From Flexivirga alba (lineage in GTDB: Bacteria > Actinomycetota > Actinomycetes > Actinomycetales > Dermatophilaceae): a stretch of DNA of 64,000 bases. A program made the translations under genes and the position numbers. This document shows, piece by piece, positions 1-7,287 of this stretch (position 1 is the first letter of the stretch; every line of letters begins with the position of its first letter). The DNA lies in contig NZ_JBHSWH010000001.1 of NCBI RefSeq assembly GCF_042661025.1, positions 1,674,001-1,738,000 on the forward strand. The letters are read 5' to 3'. The notes under the pieces are model-generated. The model was not told the origin of the DNA, did not search any database, and worked only from the letters and a program-made list of their open reading frames with translations.

Positions 1-495
1 GAGCGTCTCGGCGCTCGCGTCATACCGGCCGACTTCTCGCTCGGCATGCTGCGCGCGGGCAAGCAGCGGCGTCCCGACATGGCCTTCACCGCGGCCGACG
101 CCACGCAGTTGCCGTTCGCCGACGGAGTCTTCGATGCGGTCACCATGTCCTTCGGGTTCCGCAACGTGCACTCGACGCAGGAGGCGCTTCGCGAGTTCCG
201 CCGGGTGACCAAGCCGGGCGGCAAGATCCTGATCTGCGAGTTCTCGACGCCGACCAACGCAGCCTTCCGCAAGGTCTACAGCGAATATCTGATGTCGGCC
301 CTGCCGCGTGTCGCTCGCCGGGTCGGTTCCAACGCCGACTCCTATGTCTATCTGGCCGAGTCGATCCAGGCCTGGCCGGACCAGGCCGGTGTCGCAGCGC
401 AGCTGCAGGAGGCCGGCTGGGCCAAGGTCGAATGGCGCAACCTCTCCGGCGGCATCGTGGCCCTGCACCGCGCGACCAAACCGGCGACGATGTAG
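1..495 (+). CDS. menG: Demethylmenaquinone methyltransferase, C-terminal part (5' end outside window)
   Basis: Only the last 164 codons are present; the frame is open from base 1. The product is a class I SAM-dependent methyltransferase that would methylate demethylmenaquinone to menaquinone, the last ring step of the pathway. The visible part carries the UbiE/MenG signature FGFRNV after a DAVTMS strand, the phrase DFSLGML near the start, and the usual GGKILICEFS strand. It lies just upstream of a menaquinone-reductase-like flavoprotein and nuoA-N, so quinone synthesis and use are physically linked. Family assignment is firm; substrate (menaquinone rather than ubiquinone) is inferred from the actinobacterial context. 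Confidence 0.93.
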   Translation, partial: ERLGARVIPADFSLGMLRAGKQRRPDMAFTAADATQLPFADGVFDAVTMSFGFRNVHSTQEALREFRRVTKPGGKILICEFSTPTNAAFRKVYSEYLMSALPRVARRVGSNADSYVYLAESIQAWPDQAGVAAQLQEAGWAKVEWRNLSGGIVALHRATKPATM

Positions 496-548
496 ATCTC
501 GATACGCGATGTCCCCGCTTCGCTCCTCCATCCCAACTCGACCAGCTT
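495..548 (-). repeat. Degenerate copy of a dispersed intergenic repeat
   Basis: Read on the minus strand this stretch contains GGTCGAGT near one end and GCGTATCGAGAT at the other. The same end sequences frame the elements at 19057-19090 and 58013-58045. The middle differs between copies. It follows the menG stop directly, so it may also act as a structured 3' end. Repeat status comes from comparing the copies by eye. Confidence 0.55.
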
Positions 549-552
549 GATC

Positions 553-566
553 TTAGGATCGCCTAA
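553..566. promoter_or_regulatory. Candidate DtxR/IdeR-type iron box
   Basis: TTAGGATCGCCTAA is an inverted repeat (TTAGG/CCTAA) that matches 12 of the first 14 positions of the known IdeR consensus TTAGGTTAGCCTAA. The right-hand part of the 19-bp consensus is not matched. It lies about 40 bp upstream of the Rex site and of the menJ-nuo operon. Iron control of an operon with many Fe-S proteins would make sense, but this is inference from sequence alone. Confidence 0.4.
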
Positions 567-591
567 GTAGGTGCGGCGTTCCCGCTGGGAA

Positions 592-597
592 TACAGT
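592..597 (+). promoter_or_regulatory. Possible -10 element of the menJ-nuo promoter
   Basis: TACAGT fits the actinobacterial TANNNT -10 pattern and would place the transcription start near 604, just before the Rex site. No convincing -35 box is visible 17-18 bp upstream, so this is tentative. Confidence 0.35.
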
Positions 598-605
598 GCA
601 TGGGT

Positions 606-623
606 TAGTGAAGACGTTCACAA
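606..623. promoter_or_regulatory. Rex operator (ROP) upstream of the menJ-nuo operon
   Basis: TAGTGAAGACGTTCACAA matches the Rex consensus TTGTGAANNNNTTCACAA at 13 of 14 defined positions; the only mismatch is the second base. Rex is the NADH-sensing repressor of actinobacteria and is known to bind respiratory gene promoters in Streptomyces. The site sits 20 bp before the GTG chosen for menJ and just after a possible -10 box, a placement that would block transcription. It also argues for the GTG at 643 rather than the GTG at 571 as the start. Confidence 0.8.
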
Positions 624-642
624 GCTAGAAAGAAATCCCCGA

Positions 643-1956
643 GTGAGCCTCCCCGGCGTTAGCCCTGCCCTGGACGAGAGCGCCGACGTCATCGTCGTCG
701 GCGCCGGCCCTGGTGGATCAGCCACAGCCGCATACCTCGCAATGGCCGGCCTCGACGTGCTGTTGCTCGAGAAGACCCACTTCCCCCGGGAAAAGGTCTG
801 CGGCGACGGTCTGACCCCACGAGCCGTGCGTGAGCTGATCACGCTCGGCGTGCCGACCCCCGAAGACGATGGCTGGATCAAGAACAAGGGCCTGCGGATC
901 ATCGGCGGCGGCATGCGTTTGCAGCTGGAGTGGCCGGATGTCGCGAGCTTCCCGCCATACGGCTTGGTGCGCACGCGCCAGGACTTCGACGACATCCTGG
1001 CCAAGCACGCCGTCAAGCACGGTGCTCGGCTGCGCGAAGGCGTCAACGTCAACGGCGCGATCAAGGACGAGCGCACCCGCGCGATCGTCGGCGTCGAGGC
1101 CAAGGAGATGGGCGACGACGACCGGCCGACCGGTCGCAAGCTGACCTTCCGCGCGCCGCTCGTCATCGCCGCCGACGGCAACTCCTCCCGCCTCTCGCTG
1201 GCCATGGGTCGCGACAAGCGTGACGACCGCCCGATGGGTGTTGCGGTTCGTGCTTACTACACGAGTCCTCGCCACGACGACGACTACTTGGAGTCGTGGC
1301 TCGAGCTGTGGTCGAAGGACAAGAACGGCAAGCGCGTCCTGCTGCCGGGTTACGGCTGGATCTTCGGCGTCGGCGACGGCACCAGCAACGTCGGCCTCGG
1401 AATCCTCAACACTTCCAGTGCTTTCGGCAAGACCGACTACAAGGACGTCATGCGTCGTTGGGTCGAGACGATGCCGGAGGAGTGGACCTACAACGAGGAG
1501 ACCATCACCGGGCCGATCCGCGGTGCCGCACTGCCGATGGGCTTCAACCGGCAGCCGCACTACGCCGACGGTCTGCTGCTGGTCGGCGACGCCGGTGGCA
1601 TGGTCAACCCGTTCAACGGTGAGGGCATCGCCTACGCGATGGAGTCCGGCCGGCTGGCCGCCGAAGTGGTCGCGCAGGCCTTTGCCCGCACCGACGACGC
1701 CGGGCGCGAGCGCGTGCTGCAGTCCTACCCGACGGTGATGAAGGATGCGCTCGGCGGCTACTTCACGGTGGGTCGCCACTTCGCGCAACTCATCGGCCAT
1801 CCGGAAATCATGCGTTTTGCGGTGCGTTACGGCCTGCCGCGTAAGACGATGATGCGATTCTTGTTGAAGGTGATGGCCAACCTCGGCGACGAGCACGGTG
1901 GCAAACTCGACGACCGAGTGATGTCGATGCTGGCTCGCGTGGTGCCGGCAGCATGA
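643..1956 (+). CDS. menJ: Geranylgeranyl reductase family flavoprotein, probable menaquinone reductase
   Basis: FAD-dependent oxidoreductase of 437 aa. An N-terminal Rossmann motif VVGAGPGGS lies at about residues 18-26, followed by FPREKVCGDG, and a second FAD motif GDAGGMVNPFNGEG near residue 320. The family includes MenJ, which saturates an isoprene unit of the menaquinone side chain, and archaeal geranylgeranyl reductases. A GTG at 571 is also in frame, but it would put the Rex operator inside the gene, and the FAD domain starts soon after 643. It lies 44 bp before nuoA and probably starts the nuo transcript. The exact substrate is inferred from context. Confidence 0.85.
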   Translation: MSLPGVSPALDESADVIVVGAGPGGSATAAYLAMAGLDVLLLEKTHFPREKVCGDGLTPRAVRELITLGVPTPEDDGWIKNKGLRIIGGGMRLQLEWPDVASFPPYGLVRTRQDFDDILAKHAVKHGARLREGVNVNGAIKDERTRAIVGVEAKEMGDDDRPTGRKLTFRAPLVIAADGNSSRLSLAMGRDKRDDRPMGVAVRAYYTSPRHDDDYLESWLELWSKDKNGKRVLLPGYGWIFGVGDGTSNVGLGILNTSSAFGKTDYKDVMRRWVETMPEEWTYNEETITGPIRGAALPMGFNRQPHYADGLLLVGDAGGMVNPFNGEGIAYAMESGRLAAEVVAQAFARTDDAGRERVLQSYPTVMKDALGGYFTVGRHFAQLIGHPEIMRFAVRYGLPRKTMMRFLLKVMANLGDEHGGKLDDRVMSMLARVVPAA

Positions 1957-2000
1957 GCCTCAAGGTTTCGAACAGCGACGTTCGGAAGGACTCGTAAGCA

Positions 2001-2366
2001 ATGAACTACTCCTACGCACCGCTGTTGTTCTTCGCGGGCATCGGTGCCGCCTTCGCGATCTTCTCGGTGCTCGGCGCCAGCACGCTGGCCGGCCCGAAGC
2101 GTTACAACCGCGCCAAGGTCGACGCCTACGAGTGCGGCATCCAGCCGAGCCCGCACGCCGAGGGCGGCGGCCGTGTGCCGATCAAGTACTACCTGACGGC
2201 GATGCTGTTCATCATCTTCGACATCGAGTCGGTGTTCCTTTACCCGTTCGCCGTCTCGTTCGACCGGTTGGGGCTGTTCGCCCTGATCGAGATGGTGCTC
2301 TTCGTCGTGACTGTGTTCGTCGCCTACGCCTTTGTATGGCGCCGCGGCGGACTTGAGTGGGATTGA
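2001..2366 (+). CDS. nuoA: NADH-quinone oxidoreductase subunit A
   Basis: Membrane subunit of complex I, 121 aa with three hydrophobic segments. It carries the NuoA signatures YECGIQP, KYYLTAMLFIIFDIE and an acidic patch in the second helix. The loop between helices 1 and 2 lies near the quinone tunnel in known structures. A GGAAGGA ribosome site sits before the ATG. First gene of an uninterrupted nuoA-N set in the canonical order; a shorter paralogue (nuoA2) occurs at 48218. Confidence 0.97.
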   Translation: MNYSYAPLLFFAGIGAAFAIFSVLGASTLAGPKRYNRAKVDAYECGIQPSPHAEGGGRVPIKYYLTAMLFIIFDIESVFLYPFAVSFDRLGLFALIEMVLFVVTVFVAYAFVWRRGGLEWD

Positions 2367-2377
2367 GGTCTACCGAC

Positions 2378-2932
2378 ATGGGAATCGAAGAGAAGCTGCC
2401 CGCGGGCTTCCTGCTGAGCACGGTCGAGCAGGTCGCCGGCTACATGCGCAAGAGCTCGGTCTGGCCGGCCACCTTCGGGCTGGCCTGCTGCGCGATCGAG
2501 ATGATGGCCGTCGGCACGCCCGACTACGACATCGCCCGCTTCGGCATGGAGCGCTTCAGTGCGACTCCGCGCCAGGCCGACCTGATGATCGTCGCCGGCC
2601 GCGTCAGCCAGAAGATGGCACCCGTCGTGCGTCAGGTCTACGACCAGATGCCCGAGCCCAAGTGGGTCATCTCGATGGGTGTGTGCGCCAGCTCGGGCGG
2701 CATGTTCAACAACTATGCGATCGTGCAGGGCGTCGACCACGTCATACCGGTCGACATCTACCTGCCGGGCTGTCCGCCGCGGCCGGAGATGCTGCTCAAC
2801 GCGATTCTCGAGCTGCACAAGCAGATCCAGAACACCAAGCTGGGCGTCAACCGGGTCGAGGCCGCACGTGCGGCTGAGCAGGCGGCGATGGCAGCGACGC
2901 CGACGCATCAGATGAAAGGCCTCCTCGCGTGA
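2378..2932 (+). CDS. nuoB: NADH-quinone oxidoreductase subunit B
   Basis: Peripheral-arm subunit of 184 aa carrying the terminal N2 [4Fe-4S] cluster. All ligands are visible: the tandem pair C37-C38 in GLACCAIEM, C103 in GVCASSGG and C132 in PGCPPRPE. The ATG at 2378 is chosen over an upstream in-frame GTG at 2357 because it has a GAGG site at the right distance and gives the usual N-terminus. It lies 11 bp after nuoA and overlaps nuoC by 4 nt (GTGA). Confidence 0.97.
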   Translation: MGIEEKLPAGFLLSTVEQVAGYMRKSSVWPATFGLACCAIEMMAVGTPDYDIARFGMERFSATPRQADLMIVAGRVSQKMAPVVRQVYDQMPEPKWVISMGVCASSGGMFNNYAIVQGVDHVIPVDIYLPGCPPRPEMLLNAILELHKQIQNTKLGVNRVEAARAAEQAAMAATPTHQMKGLLA

Positions 2933-3690
2933 GTGATGAGAAGAAGCCGGACGCGCCGAGCAGCGAGGCGACGACGACCGACGCGGTCACCCCGAACGAA
3001 CTCGTGGAGACCACGACCGTCGGCCAGCCGATCAAGATCGCCGACCGCAAGGGCATGTTCGGCCCGTCGCTCGGCGGCGACACCAGCGGGTATGGCGGAC
3101 TGAACCGCCCCGTGTTCTTCCCGGGCACCGCGAGCAAGCCGTATGGCGGCTACTTCGACCAGTTGACCGACTCGCTCGAGGCGGCATTGACTCAGCGCGG
3201 TGGCGATTACGCTGCTGCGGTCGAGCGCGTGGTCGTGGACCGCGGCGAGTTGACGCTCTTCGTGGCCCGCGAGCACCTTCCGCTGGTGGCAGAGGCGCTG
3301 CGTGACGAGCCGGCGCTGCGTTTCGAGCAGTGCCTGAGTGTGAGCGGTGTGCACTACCCGGAGGAGACCGGCCGTGAGTTGCACGCCGTCTACCACTTCA
3401 TGTCGATCACCAATGGCAGCAAGCGAGTTCGCGTCGAGGTCGCAGTGCCCGACGGTGACGCGCACCTCCCGTCGATCGTGCCGACATACCCCGGCGTTGA
3501 CTGGCACGAGCGCGAGACCTGGGACATGTTCGGGATCATCTTCGACGGTCACCCGGCGCTGACCCGGATCCTGATGCCGGACGACTGGCCCGGCCACCCC
3601 CAACGCAGGGACTACCCGCTGGGCGGCATACCGGTGGAGTACAAAGGCGCCACCGTGCCGCCGGCGGACGACAGGAGGTCGTACAAGTGA
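2929..3690 (+). CDS. nuoC: NADH-quinone oxidoreductase subunit C
   Basis: Peripheral-arm subunit of 253 aa of the 30-kDa subunit family. The C-terminal core holds the family phrases GVDWHERETWDMFGI and RILMPDDW, then HPQRRDYPLGG. The first 80 residues are acidic or low-complexity and are typical of actinobacterial NuoC. It starts at GTG inside the nuoB stop (GTGA) and ends in the same kind of overlap with nuoD, so translation is probably coupled. Confidence 0.96.
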   Translation: MSDEKKPDAPSSEATTTDAVTPNELVETTTVGQPIKIADRKGMFGPSLGGDTSGYGGLNRPVFFPGTASKPYGGYFDQLTDSLEAALTQRGGDYAAAVERVVVDRGELTLFVAREHLPLVAEALRDEPALRFEQCLSVSGVHYPEETGRELHAVYHFMSITNGSKRVRVEVAVPDGDAHLPSIVPTYPGVDWHERETWDMFGIIFDGHPALTRILMPDDWPGHPQRRDYPLGGIPVEYKGATVPPADDRRSYK

Positions 3691-5102
3691 CACCCGAGGC
3701 GACGGCCGGTTCTGGCGCAGCGAAGCAAGCCAGGACCGACGCATACGAGCCACGAACAGGCACTTCGTCGACCGACCCATTCGGCGCCACCACCCATGAC
3801 GTCGACGACGACACCCCGGTGCTCAACGCCGTCGGCGGTGACTGGGACGACCTGGTCGACGAGGCCGCAGCTCTGCACGAGGAGCGGATCGTCGTCAACA
3901 TGGGTCCGCAGCACCCGTCGACGCACGGTGTGTTGCGGCTGATCCTCGAGCTGGATGGCGAGACGGTCACCGAGGCCCGCGCGGGCATCGGTTACCTGCA
4001 CACCGGCATCGAGAAGAACATGGAATACCGCACCTGGACCCAGGGCGTGACCTTCTGCACCCGCATGGACTACGTCATGCCGCTGTTCAACGAAGCGGTC
4101 TACTGCCTGTCCGTCGAGAAGCTGCTCGGCATCACCGACCAGATCCCCGCCCGTGCCCAGGCCATCCGGGTGCTGATGATGGAGCTCAACCGCGTCACAT
4201 CGCACCTGGTCTGCCTGGCCACCGGCGGTATGGAGATGGGCGCGACGACCGTCATGACCATCGGCTTCCGGGAGCGCGAGCGCATCCTGCGGATCTTCGA
4301 GGCGATCAGCGGCCTGCGCATGAACCACGCCTACATCCGCCCGGGCGGCGTCGCTTCCGACCTGCCGGCAGGCACCATCGACCAGGTCCGCGAGAACATC
4401 CCGCTGGTCCGCAAGGGCATCGGCGAGCTCGAGGCACTGCTCAACGAGAACCCCGTGCTGAAGGCGCGCATGTGCGACGTCGGCTACCTCGACCTCACCG
4501 GCTGTATGGCGCTGGGTATGACGGGCCCGGTGCTGCGATCGACCGGCTTGCCGCACGACCTGCGCAAGGCCGACCCCTACTGCGGTTACGAGACCTACGA
4601 CTTCGAGGTCCCGGTCCGCGACACCTGCGACGCCTACGCCCGTTACCGCGTGCGCGTCGACGAGATGTACCAGTCGCTGCGCATCGTGGAGCAGGTCATC
4701 CAGCGGCTCGACGAGCAGCCCGGCCCGGTCATGGTCGAGGACAAGAAGATCGCCTGGCCGGCTCAGCTGGCCGTCGGGTCAGACGGCCAGGGCAACAGCC
4801 TGGACCACATCCGGGAGATCATGGGCGAGTCGATGGAGTCCCTCATCCACCACTTCAAGCTGGTGACCGAGGGCTTCCGGGTGCCGCCCGGCCAGGCGTA
4901 TGCCGCGATCGAGAGCCCCAAGGGCGAGATCGGCTGTCACACGGTGTCCGACGGAGGCACCCGTCCCTACCGGGCGCACTTCCGGGATCCGTCCTTCAAC
5001 AACCTGCAAGCGGTCGCCGCGATGGCCGAGGGCGGCTCGGTCGCCGACGTCATCGTCGCCGTCGCTTCCATTGACCCCGTGATGGGAGGCGTCGACCGCT
5101 GA
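3687..5102 (+). CDS. nuoD: NADH-quinone oxidoreductase subunit D
   Basis: The 49-kDa subunit of 471 aa, which with NuoB forms the quinone-reduction site. The core begins near residue 68 with VNMGPQHPSTHGVLR, followed by GYLHTGIEKNMEYR. The N-terminal extension of about 65 residues is rich in Thr, Asp and Ala and is common in actinobacteria. It begins at GTG overlapping nuoC and ends next to nuoE. It is the only nuoD in the window, although two nuo clusters are present, so the second complex would have to borrow it or do without. Confidence 0.97.
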   Translation: MTPEATAGSGAAKQARTDAYEPRTGTSSTDPFGATTHDVDDDTPVLNAVGGDWDDLVDEAAALHEERIVVNMGPQHPSTHGVLRLILELDGETVTEARAGIGYLHTGIEKNMEYRTWTQGVTFCTRMDYVMPLFNEAVYCLSVEKLLGITDQIPARAQAIRVLMMELNRVTSHLVCLATGGMEMGATTVMTIGFRERERILRIFEAISGLRMNHAYIRPGGVASDLPAGTIDQVRENIPLVRKGIGELEALLNENPVLKARMCDVGYLDLTGCMALGMTGPVLRSTGLPHDLRKADPYCGYETYDFEVPVRDTCDAYARYRVRVDEMYQSLRIVEQVIQRLDEQPGPVMVEDKKIAWPAQLAVGSDGQGNSLDHIREIMGESMESLIHHFKLVTEGFRVPPGQAYAAIESPKGEIGCHTVSDGGTRPYRAHFRDPSFNNLQAVAAMAEGGSVADVIVAVASIDPVMGGVDR

Positions 5103-5965
5103 TGAGTGAGATCAACAAGGTGCACGCGGAGGAGCGGAGCCACCCCTCCAACGCGATCCTGCACCCTCAGGCGCCGCTGCACGCCAGTGACGAGCCGTAC
5201 ACCGAAGAGCAGTTGACGCAGCTCAACCAGGACATCGACGAGATCATCGCTCGATACCCGGAGAAGCGCTCCGCGCTGCTGCCGATGCTGCACCTGATTC
5301 AGAGCGTCGACGGCTTCGTCAGCGGCCGCGGCGTGCGCCTGTGCGCCGAGCGGTTGTCGTTGACGGACGCGGAGGTCAGCGGTGTCGCGACCTTCTACAC
5401 CCAGTACAAGCGCCACCCCAACGGCGACTACACGATCGGTGTCTGCACCAACACGTTGTGCGCGGTGATGGGCGGCGACCTGATCTACGAGCGCCTCTCG
5501 GACCACCTCGGCATCGGCCACGACGAGACCACCGAGGACGGCAAGATCACCCTCGAGCGGGTCGAGTGCAACGCTGCGTGCGACTACGCCCCGGTGGTCA
5601 TGGCCAACTGGGAGTTCTTCGACAAGCAGACGCCCGAGTCGGCCGTGCAGATGGCCGACGACCTGCGCGCCGGCAAGGACGTCGCGCCGACCCGTGGCGC
5701 TGCGAAGGTGTGCTCCTTCAAGCACGTCGAGCGTGTGCTGGCGGGCTTCCCGGACGGCCACGCCAATGAGGGCATCGGCGCCGGCGAACCGTCCCTGGAG
5801 GGCCTGCGGCTCGCGCACCAGAACGACTGGCGTGCGCCGGGTGACGAGGGCGGTCCGCTGTCCGAGGACCAGCAGGACACCAAGCAGAACCAGGCGACCA
5901 CCGACCAGACCGGCGGCCCGCTGCCCGGCCACCCGCACAGTTCGGCTGAGAGCCAGGAGGACTGA
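5102..5965 (+). CDS. nuoE: NADH-quinone oxidoreductase subunit E
   Basis: The 24-kDa thioredoxin-fold subunit with the N1a [2Fe-2S] cluster. Ligands are visible at C115, C120, C156 and C160 (CTNTLC and ECNAAC). At 287 aa it is much longer than the 166-aa Escherichia coli protein because of a hydrophilic C-terminal tail of about 90 residues that starts near residue 200. The ATG overlaps the nuoD stop by one base (TGATG). It belongs to the NADH-input module with nuoF and nuoG. Confidence 0.96.
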   Translation: MSEINKVHAEERSHPSNAILHPQAPLHASDEPYTEEQLTQLNQDIDEIIARYPEKRSALLPMLHLIQSVDGFVSGRGVRLCAERLSLTDAEVSGVATFYTQYKRHPNGDYTIGVCTNTLCAVMGGDLIYERLSDHLGIGHDETTEDGKITLERVECNAACDYAPVVMANWEFFDKQTPESAVQMADDLRAGKDVAPTRGAAKVCSFKHVERVLAGFPDGHANEGIGAGEPSLEGLRLAHQNDWRAPGDEGGPLSEDQQDTKQNQATTDQTGGPLPGHPHSSAESQED

Positions 5966-7287
5966 TGGCTACCACGTTGACCCCGGTGCTCACCAAGCAC
6001 TGGGACGATCCCCGCAGCTGGACCCTGGAGACCTACCGGCGCGAGGGCGGTTACCAGGCCCTCGACAAGGCGCTCGGCATGGACCCCGCGGCCCTGATCG
6101 AAGAGGTCAAGAACTCCGGCCTGCGCGGCCGCGGCGGCGCGGGGTTCCCGAGCGGCCTGAAGTGGTCGTTCCTTCCCAAGCCGGACGGCGGCCCGCGGTA
6201 CCTGGTCGTCAACGCGGACGAGTCCGAACCGGGCACCTGCAAGGACATCCCGCTGATGATGGCCACGCCACATCTCCTCGTCGAGGGCGTCGCGATCACG
6301 TCGTTCGCCATCGGCTGCAACCACGCGTTCATCTACCTTCGCGGCGAGGTCGTGCACGTCTACCGCCGGCTGATGAACGCCGTACAGGAGGCGTATGACG
6401 CGGGCCTGCTCGGCAAGAACATCAACGGCACCGGTTTCGACCTGGACGTCACCGTCCACGCCGGCGCCGGCGCTTACGAGTGCGGTGAGGAGACCGCGCT
6501 GCTCGACTCGCTCGAGGGACGGCGCGGCCAGCCCCGTCTGAAGCCACCGTTCCCCGCAGTCGAGGGCCTCTACGCCCGCCCGACCGTGGTCAACAACGTC
6601 GAGTCGATCGCGTCGGTTCCGAGCATCATCGCCAACGGTGCCGACTGGTTCGCCGGCATGGGCACCGAGAAGTCCAAGGGCTTCGGCATCTTCAGCCTCT
6701 CCGGCCACGTGACCCGACCGGGTCAGTACGAAGCGCCGCTGGGCATCACGCTGCGCGAACTGCTGGAGATGGCCGGCGGTGTCCGCGAGGGCCACCAGCT
6801 GAAGTTCTGGACACCCGGCGGCTCGTCGACGCCGATCTTCACCGCCGAGCACCTCGATGTGCCGCTCGACTTCGACTCGGTCGCTGCGGCCGGGTCGATG
6901 CTGGGCACCCGTGCGCTACAGATCTTCGACGAGACGGTGTCGGTCGTCCATGCGGTCGCGCGGTGGACCGACTTCTACGCGCACGAGTCCTGCGGCAAGT
7001 GCACGCCGTGCCGTGAGGGCACCTACTGGATGAAGCAGATCATGACCCGCCTCGAGCACGGTGAAGGCACCGAAGAGGACATCGAGACCCTGGTCGACGT
7101 CTGCGACAACATCCTCGGTCGCTCGTTCTGTGCGCTCGGTGATGCATCGACCTCGCCGGTCACCTCCGGCATCCAGCTGTTCCGCGAGGAGTTCGAGCTG
7201 GGCACCCACACCCCGTGGTGGGAGGCCTACCCGCCGGAGCACTCTGCTCTCTTCCCGGTTACCCAGAAGGAGGCCGCGTCCGTATGA
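5965..7287 (+). CDS. nuoF: NADH-quinone oxidoreductase subunit F
   Basis: The 51-kDa subunit of 440 aa that binds NADH, FMN and the N3 [4Fe-4S] cluster. It shows GRGGAGFPSG at residues 55-64 (NADH/FMN site), VNADESEPGTCKD (FMN site), GAYECGEETALL, and the cluster motif SCGKCTPCREG near residue 342 with a later Cys in RSFCALGD. The ATG overlaps the nuoE stop, and the end overlaps nuoG (ATGA). Confidence 0.97.
   Translation: MATTLTPVLTKHWDDPRSWTLETYRREGGYQALDKALGMDPAALIEEVKNSGLRGRGGAGFPSGLKWSFLPKPDGGPRYLVVNADESEPGTCKDIPLMMATPHLLVEGVAITSFAIGCNHAFIYLRGEVVHVYRRLMNAVQEAYDAGLLGKNINGTGFDLDVTVHAGAGAYECGEETALLDSLEGRRGQPRLKPPFPAVEGLYARPTVVNNVESIASVPSIIANGADWFAGMGTEKSKGFGIFSLSGHVTRPGQYEAPLGITLRELLEMAGGVREGHQLKFWTPGGSSTPIFTAEHLDVPLDFDSVAAAGSMLGTRALQIFDETVSVVHAVARWTDFYAHESCGKCTPCREGTYWMKQIMTRLEHGEGTEEDIETLVDVCDNILGRSFCALGDASTSPVTSGIQLFREEFELGTHTPWWEAYPPEHSALFPVTQKEAASV

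Noticed and set aside
571..642. Upstream GTG start for menJ
   Set aside because: It would put the Rex operator inside the coding region and add 24 residues with no family similarity before the FAD domain.
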